Shown here in pieces: positions 1 to 6,378 of a DNA stretch of 13,249 nucleotides. Position 1 is the stretch's first letter, and the number at the start of each line of letters is the position of its first letter. The translations under genes and the position numbers were made by a program. The notes under the pieces are model-generated. The model was not told where the DNA came from. It did no database searches and was given only the letters and a program-made list of their open reading frames with translations. This stretch comes from Rubrobacteraceae bacterium (lineage in GTDB: Bacteria > Actinomycetota > Rubrobacteria > Rubrobacterales > Rubrobacteraceae): assembly GCA_030447045.1 (NCBI GenBank), contig JAUJMB010000035.1, positions 1 to 13,249 on the forward strand, in the 5' to 3' direction.

Positions 1-1
1 C

Positions 2-952
2 TACGTGTTGAACGGCAAGGCCGCCATCTCGGTGCCGGAGGCGACCCGCCGGCGCATCCTGGGGGCGGCTGACGAGCTCGGGTACGTGCCCAACGGCGCG
101 GCCCGCTCTCTCAGGACCCAGAGGACCTCGACGATCGCGGCGGTCATCCCCGACATCACCAACCCGTTCTACCCCGCCTTCGAGCGGGGGGTTCAGGAGA
201 TGGCCGAGGCGGGTGGGTACGACCTGGTCGTCTACAACACCGGCGGTGTCGCGGAGAAGGAGCGGAGGTGCGTACGCTCGCTGCAGCAGGGCAGGGTGGA
301 CGGTGTTGTGGCCGTGTTCTTCCACCTCGAGGCCGAGGACCTGCGGCCGCTGCTGGAGCGGAACGTCGCATTGGTCAGGTTGGAGGCGGTAAAGAAAGGG
401 GCGAGCGGCCTCGATCTCCCGTTCGACAACCTCTACGTCGATAACGTGGCGGCGTCGCGTGCGGCCGTCGAGTACCTGATCGGGGGCGGGCACCAGAGGA
501 TAGGCATGATCGCCGGGCCGAGCGGACCCGGGCAGGCGCGCCTACGCGGGTACCGGGCGGCGCTCGCCGCCCACCGGCTGCCGCCCGACGAGGCGCTGAT
601 TCGGGACGGGGATTTCACCGCGGACGGGGGCCACGAGGCGATGCAAGGTCTTCTGGACGGGCCGAACCCCCCGACCGCCGTCTTCGCCGCCAACGACATC
701 ATGGCGGTGGGGGCCCTGGGGGCCATACGGGAGGCCGGGCTGGGGGTCCCCGAAGACGTCGCCGTCGTGGGCTTCGACGACGTGCCCGTGGCCGGCCTGA
801 TCACGCCCCCGCTCACCACCGTCGCCCAGTTCCAGGAGAACCTCGGCGTCAGGGCCGCCGAGATGTTGCTCGAACGCCTCGACGGGACGGCTCCCGAGCA
901 CGGGCGCTACGAGCAGATGCCATACGAGCTGATCGTGCGCGAGTCGGCATGA
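2..952 (+). CDS. LacI-family transcriptional regulator, 5' end cut by the window
   Basis: This is a DNA-binding repressor of the LacI/GalR family, which normally controls sugar uptake and catabolism genes and releases DNA on binding a sugar. The frame is open from base 2, so about 20 N-terminal codons of the helix-turn-helix lie outside the window. The visible start reads YVLNGKAAISVPEATRRRI, the end of the LacI helix-turn-helix and the hinge helix region, followed by LGYVPNGAARSLRTQ. The periplasmic-binding-like effector domain follows, beginning IAAVIPDITNPFY, with the usual GGHQRIGMIAGP and VVGFDDVPVAGLITPPLTTV motifs near its end. A GTG at base 5 is internal to the helix-turn-helix and is not a credible start. 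The ADP-ribosylglycohydrolase gene begins 25 bases after the stop, so the two are probably co-transcribed and this regulator probably controls the uptake locus. The family call is firm; the effector is not predictable. Confidence 0.93.
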   Translation, partial: YVLNGKAAISVPEATRRRILGAADELGYVPNGAARSLRTQRTSTIAAVIPDITNPFYPAFERGVQEMAEAGGYDLVVYNTGGVAEKERRCVRSLQQGRVDGVVAVFFHLEAEDLRPLLERNVALVRLEAVKKGASGLDLPFDNLYVDNVAASRAAVEYLIGGGHQRIGMIAGPSGPGQARLRGYRAALAAHRLPPDEALIRDGDFTADGGHEAMQGLLDGPNPPTAVFAANDIMAVGALGAIREAGLGVPEDVAVVGFDDVPVAGLITPPLTTVAQFQENLGVRAAEMLLERLDGTAPEHGRYEQMPYELIVRESA

Positions 953-977
953 GCGACCCGGTGACGGAAAGGACTTC

Positions 978-3143
978 TTGAAGATCCCGAACGATTACGA
1001 GGAGAGGGTCTACGCGGGGGTGCTGGGCAAGATCATTGGCGTCTACTTGGGCAGGCCGTTCGAAGGATGGGAGCACGAGCGGATCGTGTCGGAGTTGGGC
1101 GATATCCTCTATTACGTAAACGACCGGCGTGACCTACCGTTCACGTCCCACACGCTTGTCGTGACCGACGACGACATCTCGGGCACCTTCACCTTCTTGC
1201 GCGCCCTCCCCGACCACGGCAACAGCGCAGACCTCACCGCAGCGCAGATCGGCCAGACCTGGCTCAACTACATCGTCGAGCGGCGCACCATCTTGGGGTG
1301 GGGAGGGCTGGGCAACTCCACCGAGCACACGGCCTACCTGCGGCTAAAGCAGGGCATCCGCGCGCCCGAGAGCGGCTCCATCGCCCTGAACAGCAAGGTC
1401 GTGGCAGAGCAGATCGGGTCCCAGATCTTTATCGACGGCTGGGCGATGGTCGTCCCCGGAGACCCCGAACTCGCCGCAGACCTCGCGAGGCGGGCGGCCA
1501 GCGTCAGCCACGATGGGGAGGCCATCTACGGCGCCCAGGTGGTGGCGGCCATGGAGGCGCAGGCCTTCGTCGAGAAGGACCTGGACAAGCTGATAGACAC
1601 CGCCGTCGGCCTTATACCCAAGGACTCCGTGATCTTCGGCATGATAGACGACATCCGCGGGTGGCACGCCGGCGAGAAGGACTGGCGCAAGACTCGCGAA
1701 CGGATCGCGGAAAACTACGGCTACGATAAATACGGCGGCGGCTGCCACATGGTTCCCAACCACGCCCTGATCATCCACGCCCTGCTCCACGGCGAAGACG
1801 ATTTCCAGAGGTCGCTGATGATCGTCAACACCTGCGGCTGGGACACAGACTGCAACTCCGGCAACGTCGGGTGCATCCTTGGCATCAAGAACGGCCTTCC
1901 CGCCATAGACGCGGGCCCCGACTGGCGGGGGCCGGTAGCCGACCGGATGTACCTGCCCACGGCCGACGGCGGCAGGGCCATAACGGACGCCGTGACCGAG
2001 ACCTACCATCTCGTGAACGTCGGGCGGGCCCTCGCCGGGGGGGAGCCGCTGGCGCCGAAAGTCGGGGCCCGCTTCCACTTCGAGTTGCCGGGCTCCGTCC
2101 AGGGCTTCCAGCCCGACGACGATCTGGACTCCAGGGGCGTCGCAACCGTAGAGAACGTGGAGGGACACAGCGAAGCCGGGAGCCGCAGTCTCGCCCTCCG
2201 CTACAAGCACCTGGCACCCGGCCGCGTCGCCCGGGTATCGACGCCGACATTCGTCCCACCAGAAGCCATGTACATGCCCGACTACCATCTCCTCGCCTCG
2301 CCGACTCTCTACCCCGGACAAGACGTACGGGCCAGGGTCGTCGCCGACAATAGCAACAGCGGGGAGGTCACCTGCAGGCTGTTCGTTCGCGCGTACGGTG
2401 CGGACGACGCGTTGCGCATCCACCGCGGCCCCGAGGCCGTTCTGGAACCCGGCTCGGCAAGAGTCTTAGAGTGGCGCCTGGGCGACGCGGGGGGGCAGCC
2501 CATCGCCAGGATCGGGGTCGAACTGACCGCCGAGAGCGCGGTGGGCGGGTCCGTGTACCTCGATTACGTCGCGTGGGACGGGGCCCCGGACGTAACGCTA
2601 ACGCGGCCTGCCGAAGGGGGGACGATGTGGCGGCGGGCGTGGGTAAACGGGATCGACCGCTTCGACGAACTCTCGCCAGAACCATACCGGCTGATGCAGA
2701 ACTCGGGCACGGGGTTGCTCATTCAGGGCACGCGCGAGTGGACCGACTACGAGGTAAGCGCTCCCGTTCGGCCCCACATGGTCGTGTCGGCCGGGATCGC
2801 GGCCAGGGTACACGGGATGCGCCGCTACTACGCGCTCCTTCTGGCCGGGGGCGGCAAGGCGCGGCTCGTCAAGGCGCTCGATGGCGATATGGTGCTCGCC
2901 GAGACGGATTTTCCGTGGCACTTCGACGTTACCTACGACCTGCGCCTCAAGGTCCAGGGCAACCGCCTGCGCGCGAGCATTGACGGGGAGGAGATCTTTG
3001 ACGTCAGGGACCACGACCGGCCGCTCACGGACGGCGCCGTGGCGCTCGTCTGCGAGGAGGGACGCACGGAGAGCGAAGCCGTGCGCGTGCGACCTCTCAG
3101 GGGCGATCTAGGCACAGACGTGCGGAGCGGAGAGGAGCAGTAG
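978..3143 (+). CDS. ADP-ribosylglycohydrolase-family protein with C-terminal beta-sandwich domains
   Basis: The first 350 residues or so form an ADP-ribosylglycohydrolase (DraG/ARH) domain, a fold that cleaves N- or O-glycosidic bonds of ADP-ribose-like substrates using two Mg ions. Metal-ligand motifs are visible: VTDDDISGTF (TDDD at residues 63-66), SHDGE (177-181) and GWDTDCNSGN (DTD at 289-291). Classical family members end near residue 300-350. This one has about 370 more residues: a probable beta-rich segment (about 365-540) and a concanavalin/LamG-like segment (about 560-710, including RYYALLLAGGGKARLV and RLKVQGNRLRASIDGEEIF). The start is a TTG seven bases after GGAAAGGA. No signal peptide is seen, so it should be cytosolic. 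Its place between a LacI regulator and a sugar-binding protein argues for hydrolysis of an imported glycoside or ribosyl compound rather than removal of ADP-ribose from proteins. That substrate is inference. Confidence 0.88.
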   Translation: MKIPNDYEERVYAGVLGKIIGVYLGRPFEGWEHERIVSELGDILYYVNDRRDLPFTSHTLVVTDDDISGTFTFLRALPDHGNSADLTAAQIGQTWLNYIVERRTILGWGGLGNSTEHTAYLRLKQGIRAPESGSIALNSKVVAEQIGSQIFIDGWAMVVPGDPELAADLARRAASVSHDGEAIYGAQVVAAMEAQAFVEKDLDKLIDTAVGLIPKDSVIFGMIDDIRGWHAGEKDWRKTRERIAENYGYDKYGGGCHMVPNHALIIHALLHGEDDFQRSLMIVNTCGWDTDCNSGNVGCILGIKNGLPAIDAGPDWRGPVADRMYLPTADGGRAITDAVTETYHLVNVGRALAGGEPLAPKVGARFHFELPGSVQGFQPDDDLDSRGVATVENVEGHSEAGSRSLALRYKHLAPGRVARVSTPTFVPPEAMYMPDYHLLASPTLYPGQDVRARVVADNSNSGEVTCRLFVRAYGADDALRIHRGPEAVLEPGSARVLEWRLGDAGGQPIARIGVELTAESAVGGSVYLDYVAWDGAPDVTLTRPAEGGTMWRRAWVNGIDRFDELSPEPYRLMQNSGTGLLIQGTREWTDYEVSAPVRPHMVVSAGIAARVHGMRRYYALLLAGGGKARLVKALDGDMVLAETDFPWHFDVTYDLRLKVQGNRLRASIDGEEIFDVRDHDRPLTDGAVALVCEEGRTESEAVRVRPLRGDLGTDVRSGEEQ

Positions 3144-3343
3144 TGTACGGGCCGATGATTCAAGGCTACCTTGACGGGGGCGGGGCCGTTGGCCGAGAAG
3201 GACCGACCGGGATCGAGGGGGCGCACGGTGTCGCGGGGACGAGCGTCCCGGCGGCGGACGGGTATTGCAGACGAGGGTGGGAAGCGGGGGCTCCGACGCG
3301 GCGTTGGTAGAGTTCGGAACGACAAGAGGAGAAGGAGGAGAGC
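3144..3343 (+). other. Intergenic leader before the solute-binding protein gene
   Basis: This 200-base gap separates the glycohydrolase gene from the binding-protein gene. It holds a perfect 14-bp palindrome (3236-3249, listed separately) and, at its right end, a strong Shine-Dalgarno run, GAAGGAGGAG at 3331-3340, placed three bases before the ATG at 3344. A GTG at 3143 overlapping the upstream stop opens a 55-codon frame after a purine-rich run, but the predicted peptide is glycine- and arginine-rich and unlike any protein I recognise. I see no convincing -35/-10 pair. Confidence 0.5.
3236..3249. promoter_or_regulatory. 14-bp palindrome, candidate operator
   Basis: The sequence GGGACGAGCGTCCC is a perfect inverted repeat with 6-bp arms and a 2-bp centre, lying 95 bases before the binding-protein start codon. 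LacI-family proteins bind short palindromes of about this size near the genes they control, so it could be an operator for the adjacent regulator. Arms this short arise by chance several times in 13 kb of GC-rich DNA, so the assignment is weak. Confidence 0.3.
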
Positions 3344-4662
3344 ATGCGCAGGACGAGAAGGACGGTTAGCCGGAGGGACTTCCTGAGGTTGGGGGGGCGG
3401 GGCTCGCGGGGGCGACGCTGCTAGGGACCTCGGCGTGCGGCGGCGGGTCGCAGGGCGGCGGCGAGGTCGTGAGGTTCTACACCTCCACCGCGGAGACGAC
3501 CTCGCAGGAGAAGTCCTACATAGAGCTTCACGTCGACGGGTTCAACGAGAAGTATCCGAAGTACACCCTGGAGCGCGAGGCCATACCCGGCGACGACCTG
3601 CGCACCACCCTAAAGACCAGGCTGCAGGGCGACCAGCCCCCCGACGTCTTCACCTACGGCACGGGGCCGGGCTTCGGGGGGGTGCTGGCCGACGTCGGGC
3701 TCATCAGGCCGCTTGAAGGGGCGTACAAGGAGAACGGTTGGGACATCTTCGACTGGGCAAAGATGCGGGCCACCTACGGCGGCAAGGTCTACGGGGTCCC
3801 GATCCAGGTCGAGGAGATCGTCGTCTACTACAACAAGAGCCTCGTCCCCGAGGCGCCGAAGACCGTGGAAGACCTGCAGGCCCTCGCCGACGAGGTCAAG
3901 GCGCAGGGAAAGACGCCCTTCGGCTTCGGGGACCAGGAGCAGTGGCCCGCCGGGCACATCTTCAGCATCGGGGCGAGCAACGTGCTCGGCAGGGAGGGGC
4001 TGGACAACATCCTCTTCGGGGACGGCCGGTGGGACACCCCCGAGGTCGTCGAGGCCGTCGAGCTGCTCTTCAGGGACTTTGTCGAGAAGGGCTACTACCC
4101 CGAGGGCGTCAACGCCGTCACCTACGACGACGCGAACGCGCTCTTCTACTCGGGCGAGGCCGCCATGCTTCCCACGGGCACCTGGCTCGTGCCGACGATA
4201 GCCGAGTCGGTGCAGGACTTCGAGGTAGGCTTCTTCGCGTTTCCCTCCATCAACGGCTCGGGGATAGCGCCGCCGGCCGGGCTCGGCGACGCGCTGTTCG
4301 TCTCCAAGGACGCCACGAACCCCGAAGGGGCGATACAGTTCATCGACTACCTGCTGCAGGAGGAGACCGTCCGCAAGTCTCTGGAGACCTTCAGCAACAT
4401 CCCCGCCCGACCGGTGAACACCGAGGGCCTCGACGTGCCGGAGCTGTTCAAGTCGGTCCTCGACGACCTCTCCGAGGCGACGGAGGCGGGGGCCTTCGGC
4501 TACAACCTCGACGTCCTGACCCCGGCGAACTTCAACGACGTGATGTTCGCCGGCTTCCAGGAGGTCCTGGGCGGCAGCAGGACCCCCCGGGAGCAGGTGG
4601 CGGCGCTGCAGGCGGCCTGGGAAGAGGCGAAGGAGCAGGGCAAGATAGCGACGCCGGAGTAG
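3344..4662 (+). CDS. Sugar ABC transporter substrate-binding lipoprotein (family 1), frameshifted in its signal peptide
   Basis: This encodes a family 1 extracellular solute-binding protein, the sugar-capturing part of an ABC importer. It starts at the ATG at 3344 after GAAGGAGGAG. The first residues contain a twin-arginine export motif, SRRDFLRL (residues 9-16). The frame then meets a run of seven G (3391-3397) and as written stops at a TAG at 3422-3424. In the frame one base back, the expected remainder of a lipoprotein signal follows, AGLAGATLLGTSAC, with the lipobox cysteine at 3436-3438, and this runs unbroken to the stop at 4660-4662. One extra G restores a 439-residue protein of normal length. 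Mature-domain signatures include YGGKVYGVPIQVEEIVVYYNKSL, here split as YGGKVYGVPIQ (about 3775) and VYYNKSL, then ALFYSGEAAMLPTGTW and GAIQFIDYLLQ. A GTG at 3469 could start the mature part alone, but it would lack export signals. No permease genes are adjacent. The family call is firm; whether the gene is intact is open. Confidence 0.85.
3391..3397 (+). other. G7 homopolymer at the frame break
   Basis: Seven consecutive G lie between the twin-arginine motif and the hydrophobic core of the signal peptide. The codons before the run and those after it are one base out of phase. Eight G would give a continuous LGGAGLAG. In the upstream frame the run reads G GGG GGG, the layout of a minus-one slippery heptamer. 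A sequencing or assembly error is the simplest explanation; slippage or a true mutation are alternatives. Confidence 0.8.
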
Positions 4663-4933
4663 ACCCCACGCGCAGAGCGCCGCACGGTCCCCGAGGATAC
4701 CGGCGCTGGTACGGACGCGGCAGGACGCCGGGGCCAGACGCTTCGCCGAACCGGCCGAGGTTCGAGGCCGGGGACCCGCCCCACGCGTCCGCTAACCACG
4801 CGATCCGGGCCGGCGCCGGGCCCGGGGCGCCGGCCCTCACCGGGCAGAGAACGGACGATCGAGACGGCCGGCTTGACGGGTTGCGGGTGCCCCCGCGTGA
4901 AGTCGTGGGCGGAGGATGGTAGCTTAGGCCCCC
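4663..4933 (+). other. Gap where permease genes would be expected; no gene seen
   Basis: These 271 bases follow the binding-protein stop. I find no permease, ATPase or other recognisable coding remnant in any frame. Open frames that cross it give arginine- and proline-rich shadow peptides. The main structure is a strong GC hairpin at 4807-4836. A GGAGG at about 4912-4916 precedes the GTG of the PHP remnant by roughly 17 bases, too far to be a clear ribosome-binding site for it. Confidence 0.55.
4807..4836. terminator. GC-rich hairpin, possible transcription terminator
   Basis: GGGCCGGCGCC (4807-4817) and GGCGCCGGCCC (4826-4836) are perfect 11-bp inverted repeats around the 8-base loop GGGCCCGG. 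The structure lies about 145 bases after the binding-protein stop. No T-run follows on either side, so it is not a classical intrinsic terminator, but strong hairpins without U-tracts are plausible stop signals in high-GC actinobacteria. It could also be a chance GC structure. Confidence 0.4.
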
Positions 4934-5059
4934 GTGAAGAACCTGCCCTTCGACAAGCCGGGCCGCTTCTACAAGGGGAACCTCCACGCCCACTCCGACA
5001 ACTCGGACGGGCCCGCGGCGGGCCGGCGGGCGTGGACCAACCCCATCTGGCTCGGCTGA
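4934..5059 (+). pseudogene. Remnant of a PHP-domain metallohydrolase (CehA/McbA type) with internal deletion
   Basis: A GTG at 4934 opens a 41-codon frame. Its first 26 residues contain GRFYKGNLHAHSDNSDG, the canonical N-terminus of a PHP metallohydrolase: the HAH motif supplies the first metal ligands, and the following SDG is typical of the CehA/McbA subgroup. Intact members run to several hundred residues. Directly after SDG the frame reads PAAGRRAWTNPIWLG and stops. From memory, AGRRAWTNPI resembles the extreme C-terminus of the same family. If so, the two ends have been joined in frame with the catalytic middle removed. The junction lies in GGGCCCGCGGCGGGCC (about 5009-5024), where GGGCC occurs twice, consistent with a short-repeat deletion. 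The product cannot be active. The N-terminal call is strong, the C-terminal one moderate. Confidence 0.7.
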
Positions 5060-5189
5060 TCCAGGAGAGGCGTTCCCCGCTGCCGACCACGCTCACGCCC
5101 GGCGAACGCCCGGACGCCCCCGCCCGGACCCGCGTCGGGACCCGTACGGGGACGAACCGTGTAGGCGGGCCCGCGTTGGCCGTGGACGC

Positions 5190-6242
5190 ATGAGGGGCGA
5201 TGCGGGGGAGGCCGGGGGAGTGGCAGAGGACCGAGTGCGCGAGGCCGTCCGCCTCCTCGCGGCGGAGACGTTTCGGCCGCATCCCCTCCTCGCCAACGGC
5301 CACGCCCAGACGCTCGCCCGCTGGGCGTGGCCGCGGACCCGCCGCGTCCCACCGGATAGGGCGCGCCTGTTCGAGGTCGAGCCGGGGGTGCGCCTGCTCG
5401 CCCGTTGCCGCTGGCACGAGGACCGGGCCGACCGCCTCACCGTGCTGCTCGTTCACGGGCTCGGCGGGAGCGCCGACGCCCCTTACGTCCTCGGCGCCGC
5501 GCGCCTGGCCCACCTGGCGGGCGCGAACGTGGTCCGCCTCAACCAGCGCAACTGCGGCGGGACGGAGGCCCTGACGCCCACGCTCTACCACAGCGGCATG
5601 TCCGGGGACCTCGCCGCGGTGGTGCGCGAGCTGGCCACCCGCGACGGCCTCCCGCGCGTCCTCGTCGCCGGCTTCTCGATGGGCGGGAACCTCGCCCTGA
5701 AGATGGCCGGGGAGATGGGCGAGGGAGCCCCCGCCGCGCTCGTGGGCGTGTACGCCGTCTCGCCCGCGTTGGACCTTGCGGCGACGGTTAGGAACCTGGG
5801 AAGGCCCTCGAACCGGCCCTACCAGTGGAACTTCGCGCGCGGCCTGCGCCGGCTCGTCGAGCGCAAGAAGAGGCTCTACCCCCGTCTCTACGACACCAGG
5901 GGTCTCCACAGGCTGCGCACGGTGCGGGACTTCGACGAGCTCTACACGGCCCCGCACGGCGGCTTCGCCGACGCCGACGACTACTACGCCCGCTCGAGCG
6001 CCCTCCCCCTCGTCCCGCGCATACGGGTGCCGACCCTCATCGTCCACGCCAGGGACGACCCCCTCGTCCCCTGCGAGCCCCTCCTGCGCCCGGGAGCCGC
6101 GGACAACCCTCACGTCGCGAAGGCCACACCCCCCCACGGCGGTCACGTCGCCTTCGTCTCGGCCGGAGACGGGGGGCGCTTCTGGGCCGAGGAGCGCCTC
6201 GCGGACCTCTGCCGAATCCTCCAGGGCTCGCCCCCCGCCTGA
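5190..6242 (+). CDS. YheT-like alpha/beta-fold hydrolase
   Basis: This is an alpha/beta-hydrolase of the YheT/COG0429 group, probable carboxylesterases whose natural substrates are mostly unknown. The diagnostic N-terminal motif FRPHPLLANGHAQTL is at residues 28-42. An oxyanion-hole region, LLVHGLGGS, is at 86-94, followed by RLNQRNCGGTE (116-126). The nucleophile elbow GFSMGG places the catalytic serine at 163. The likely acid is the aspartate in HARDDPLVP (about 290), and the histidine is in PPHGGHVAF (319). Length (350) is normal for the family. The ATG at 5190 has no good ribosome-binding site. An in-frame GTG at 5220 is preceded by GCGGGGGAG nine bases upstream and may be the true start, shortening the protein by ten residues. 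No signal peptide or membrane segment is seen. The family is clear; the substrate is unknown. Confidence 0.88.
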   Translation: MRGDAGEAGGVAEDRVREAVRLLAAETFRPHPLLANGHAQTLARWAWPRTRRVPPDRARLFEVEPGVRLLARCRWHEDRADRLTVLLVHGLGGSADAPYVLGAARLAHLAGANVVRLNQRNCGGTEALTPTLYHSGMSGDLAAVVRELATRDGLPRVLVAGFSMGGNLALKMAGEMGEGAPAALVGVYAVSPALDLAATVRNLGRPSNRPYQWNFARGLRRLVERKKRLYPRLYDTRGLHRLRTVRDFDELYTAPHGGFADADDYYARSSALPLVPRIRVPTLIVHARDDPLVPCEPLLRPGAADNPHVAKATPPHGGHVAFVSAGDGGRFWAEERLADLCRILQGSPPA

Positions 6243-6378
6243 CCCGCCCCCAGGCGACGACCCGGGCCGGAAGCGCCGGCGCGTGTCGGGGGAGGTGGTC
6301 GTCGCGGGCTCGGTTGTGGCGGGGGTCCTGTGCGGGTTGGTATGCTTGCCCCGCAAACGCGAGAGGGAGGGACGGGAG
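6243..6378 (+). other. Intergenic region with possible promoter element
   Basis: This 136-base gap separates the hydrolase from the thiamine-diphosphate enzyme. A -10-like TATGCT lies at 6341-6346, about 33 bases before the start codon, but no -35 hexamer is well placed (TTGTGG at 6314-6319 is about 21 bases upstream, wider than usual). The purine run GAGAGGGAGGGACGGGAG directly before the ATG at 6379 supplies the ribosome-binding site. Confidence 0.3.

Noticed and set aside
1344..2423. 359-codon minus-strand frame opposite the glycohydrolase
   Set aside because: It overlaps a well-supported gene, and its peptide lacks any known motif.
3143..3310. 55-codon GTG frame starting at the glycohydrolase stop, with a purine-rich run upstream
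   Set aside because: The peptide is glycine-rich and featureless. The upstream purine run is also the coding end of the previous gene. The evidence is too weak to call a gene.
5776..6378. Upstream extension of the thiamine-diphosphate enzyme frame to 5776
   Set aside because: The added part overlaps the hydrolase gene out of frame and is serine/threonine/proline/arginine-rich. The family N-terminus begins at the ATG at 6379, which has a ribosome-binding site.
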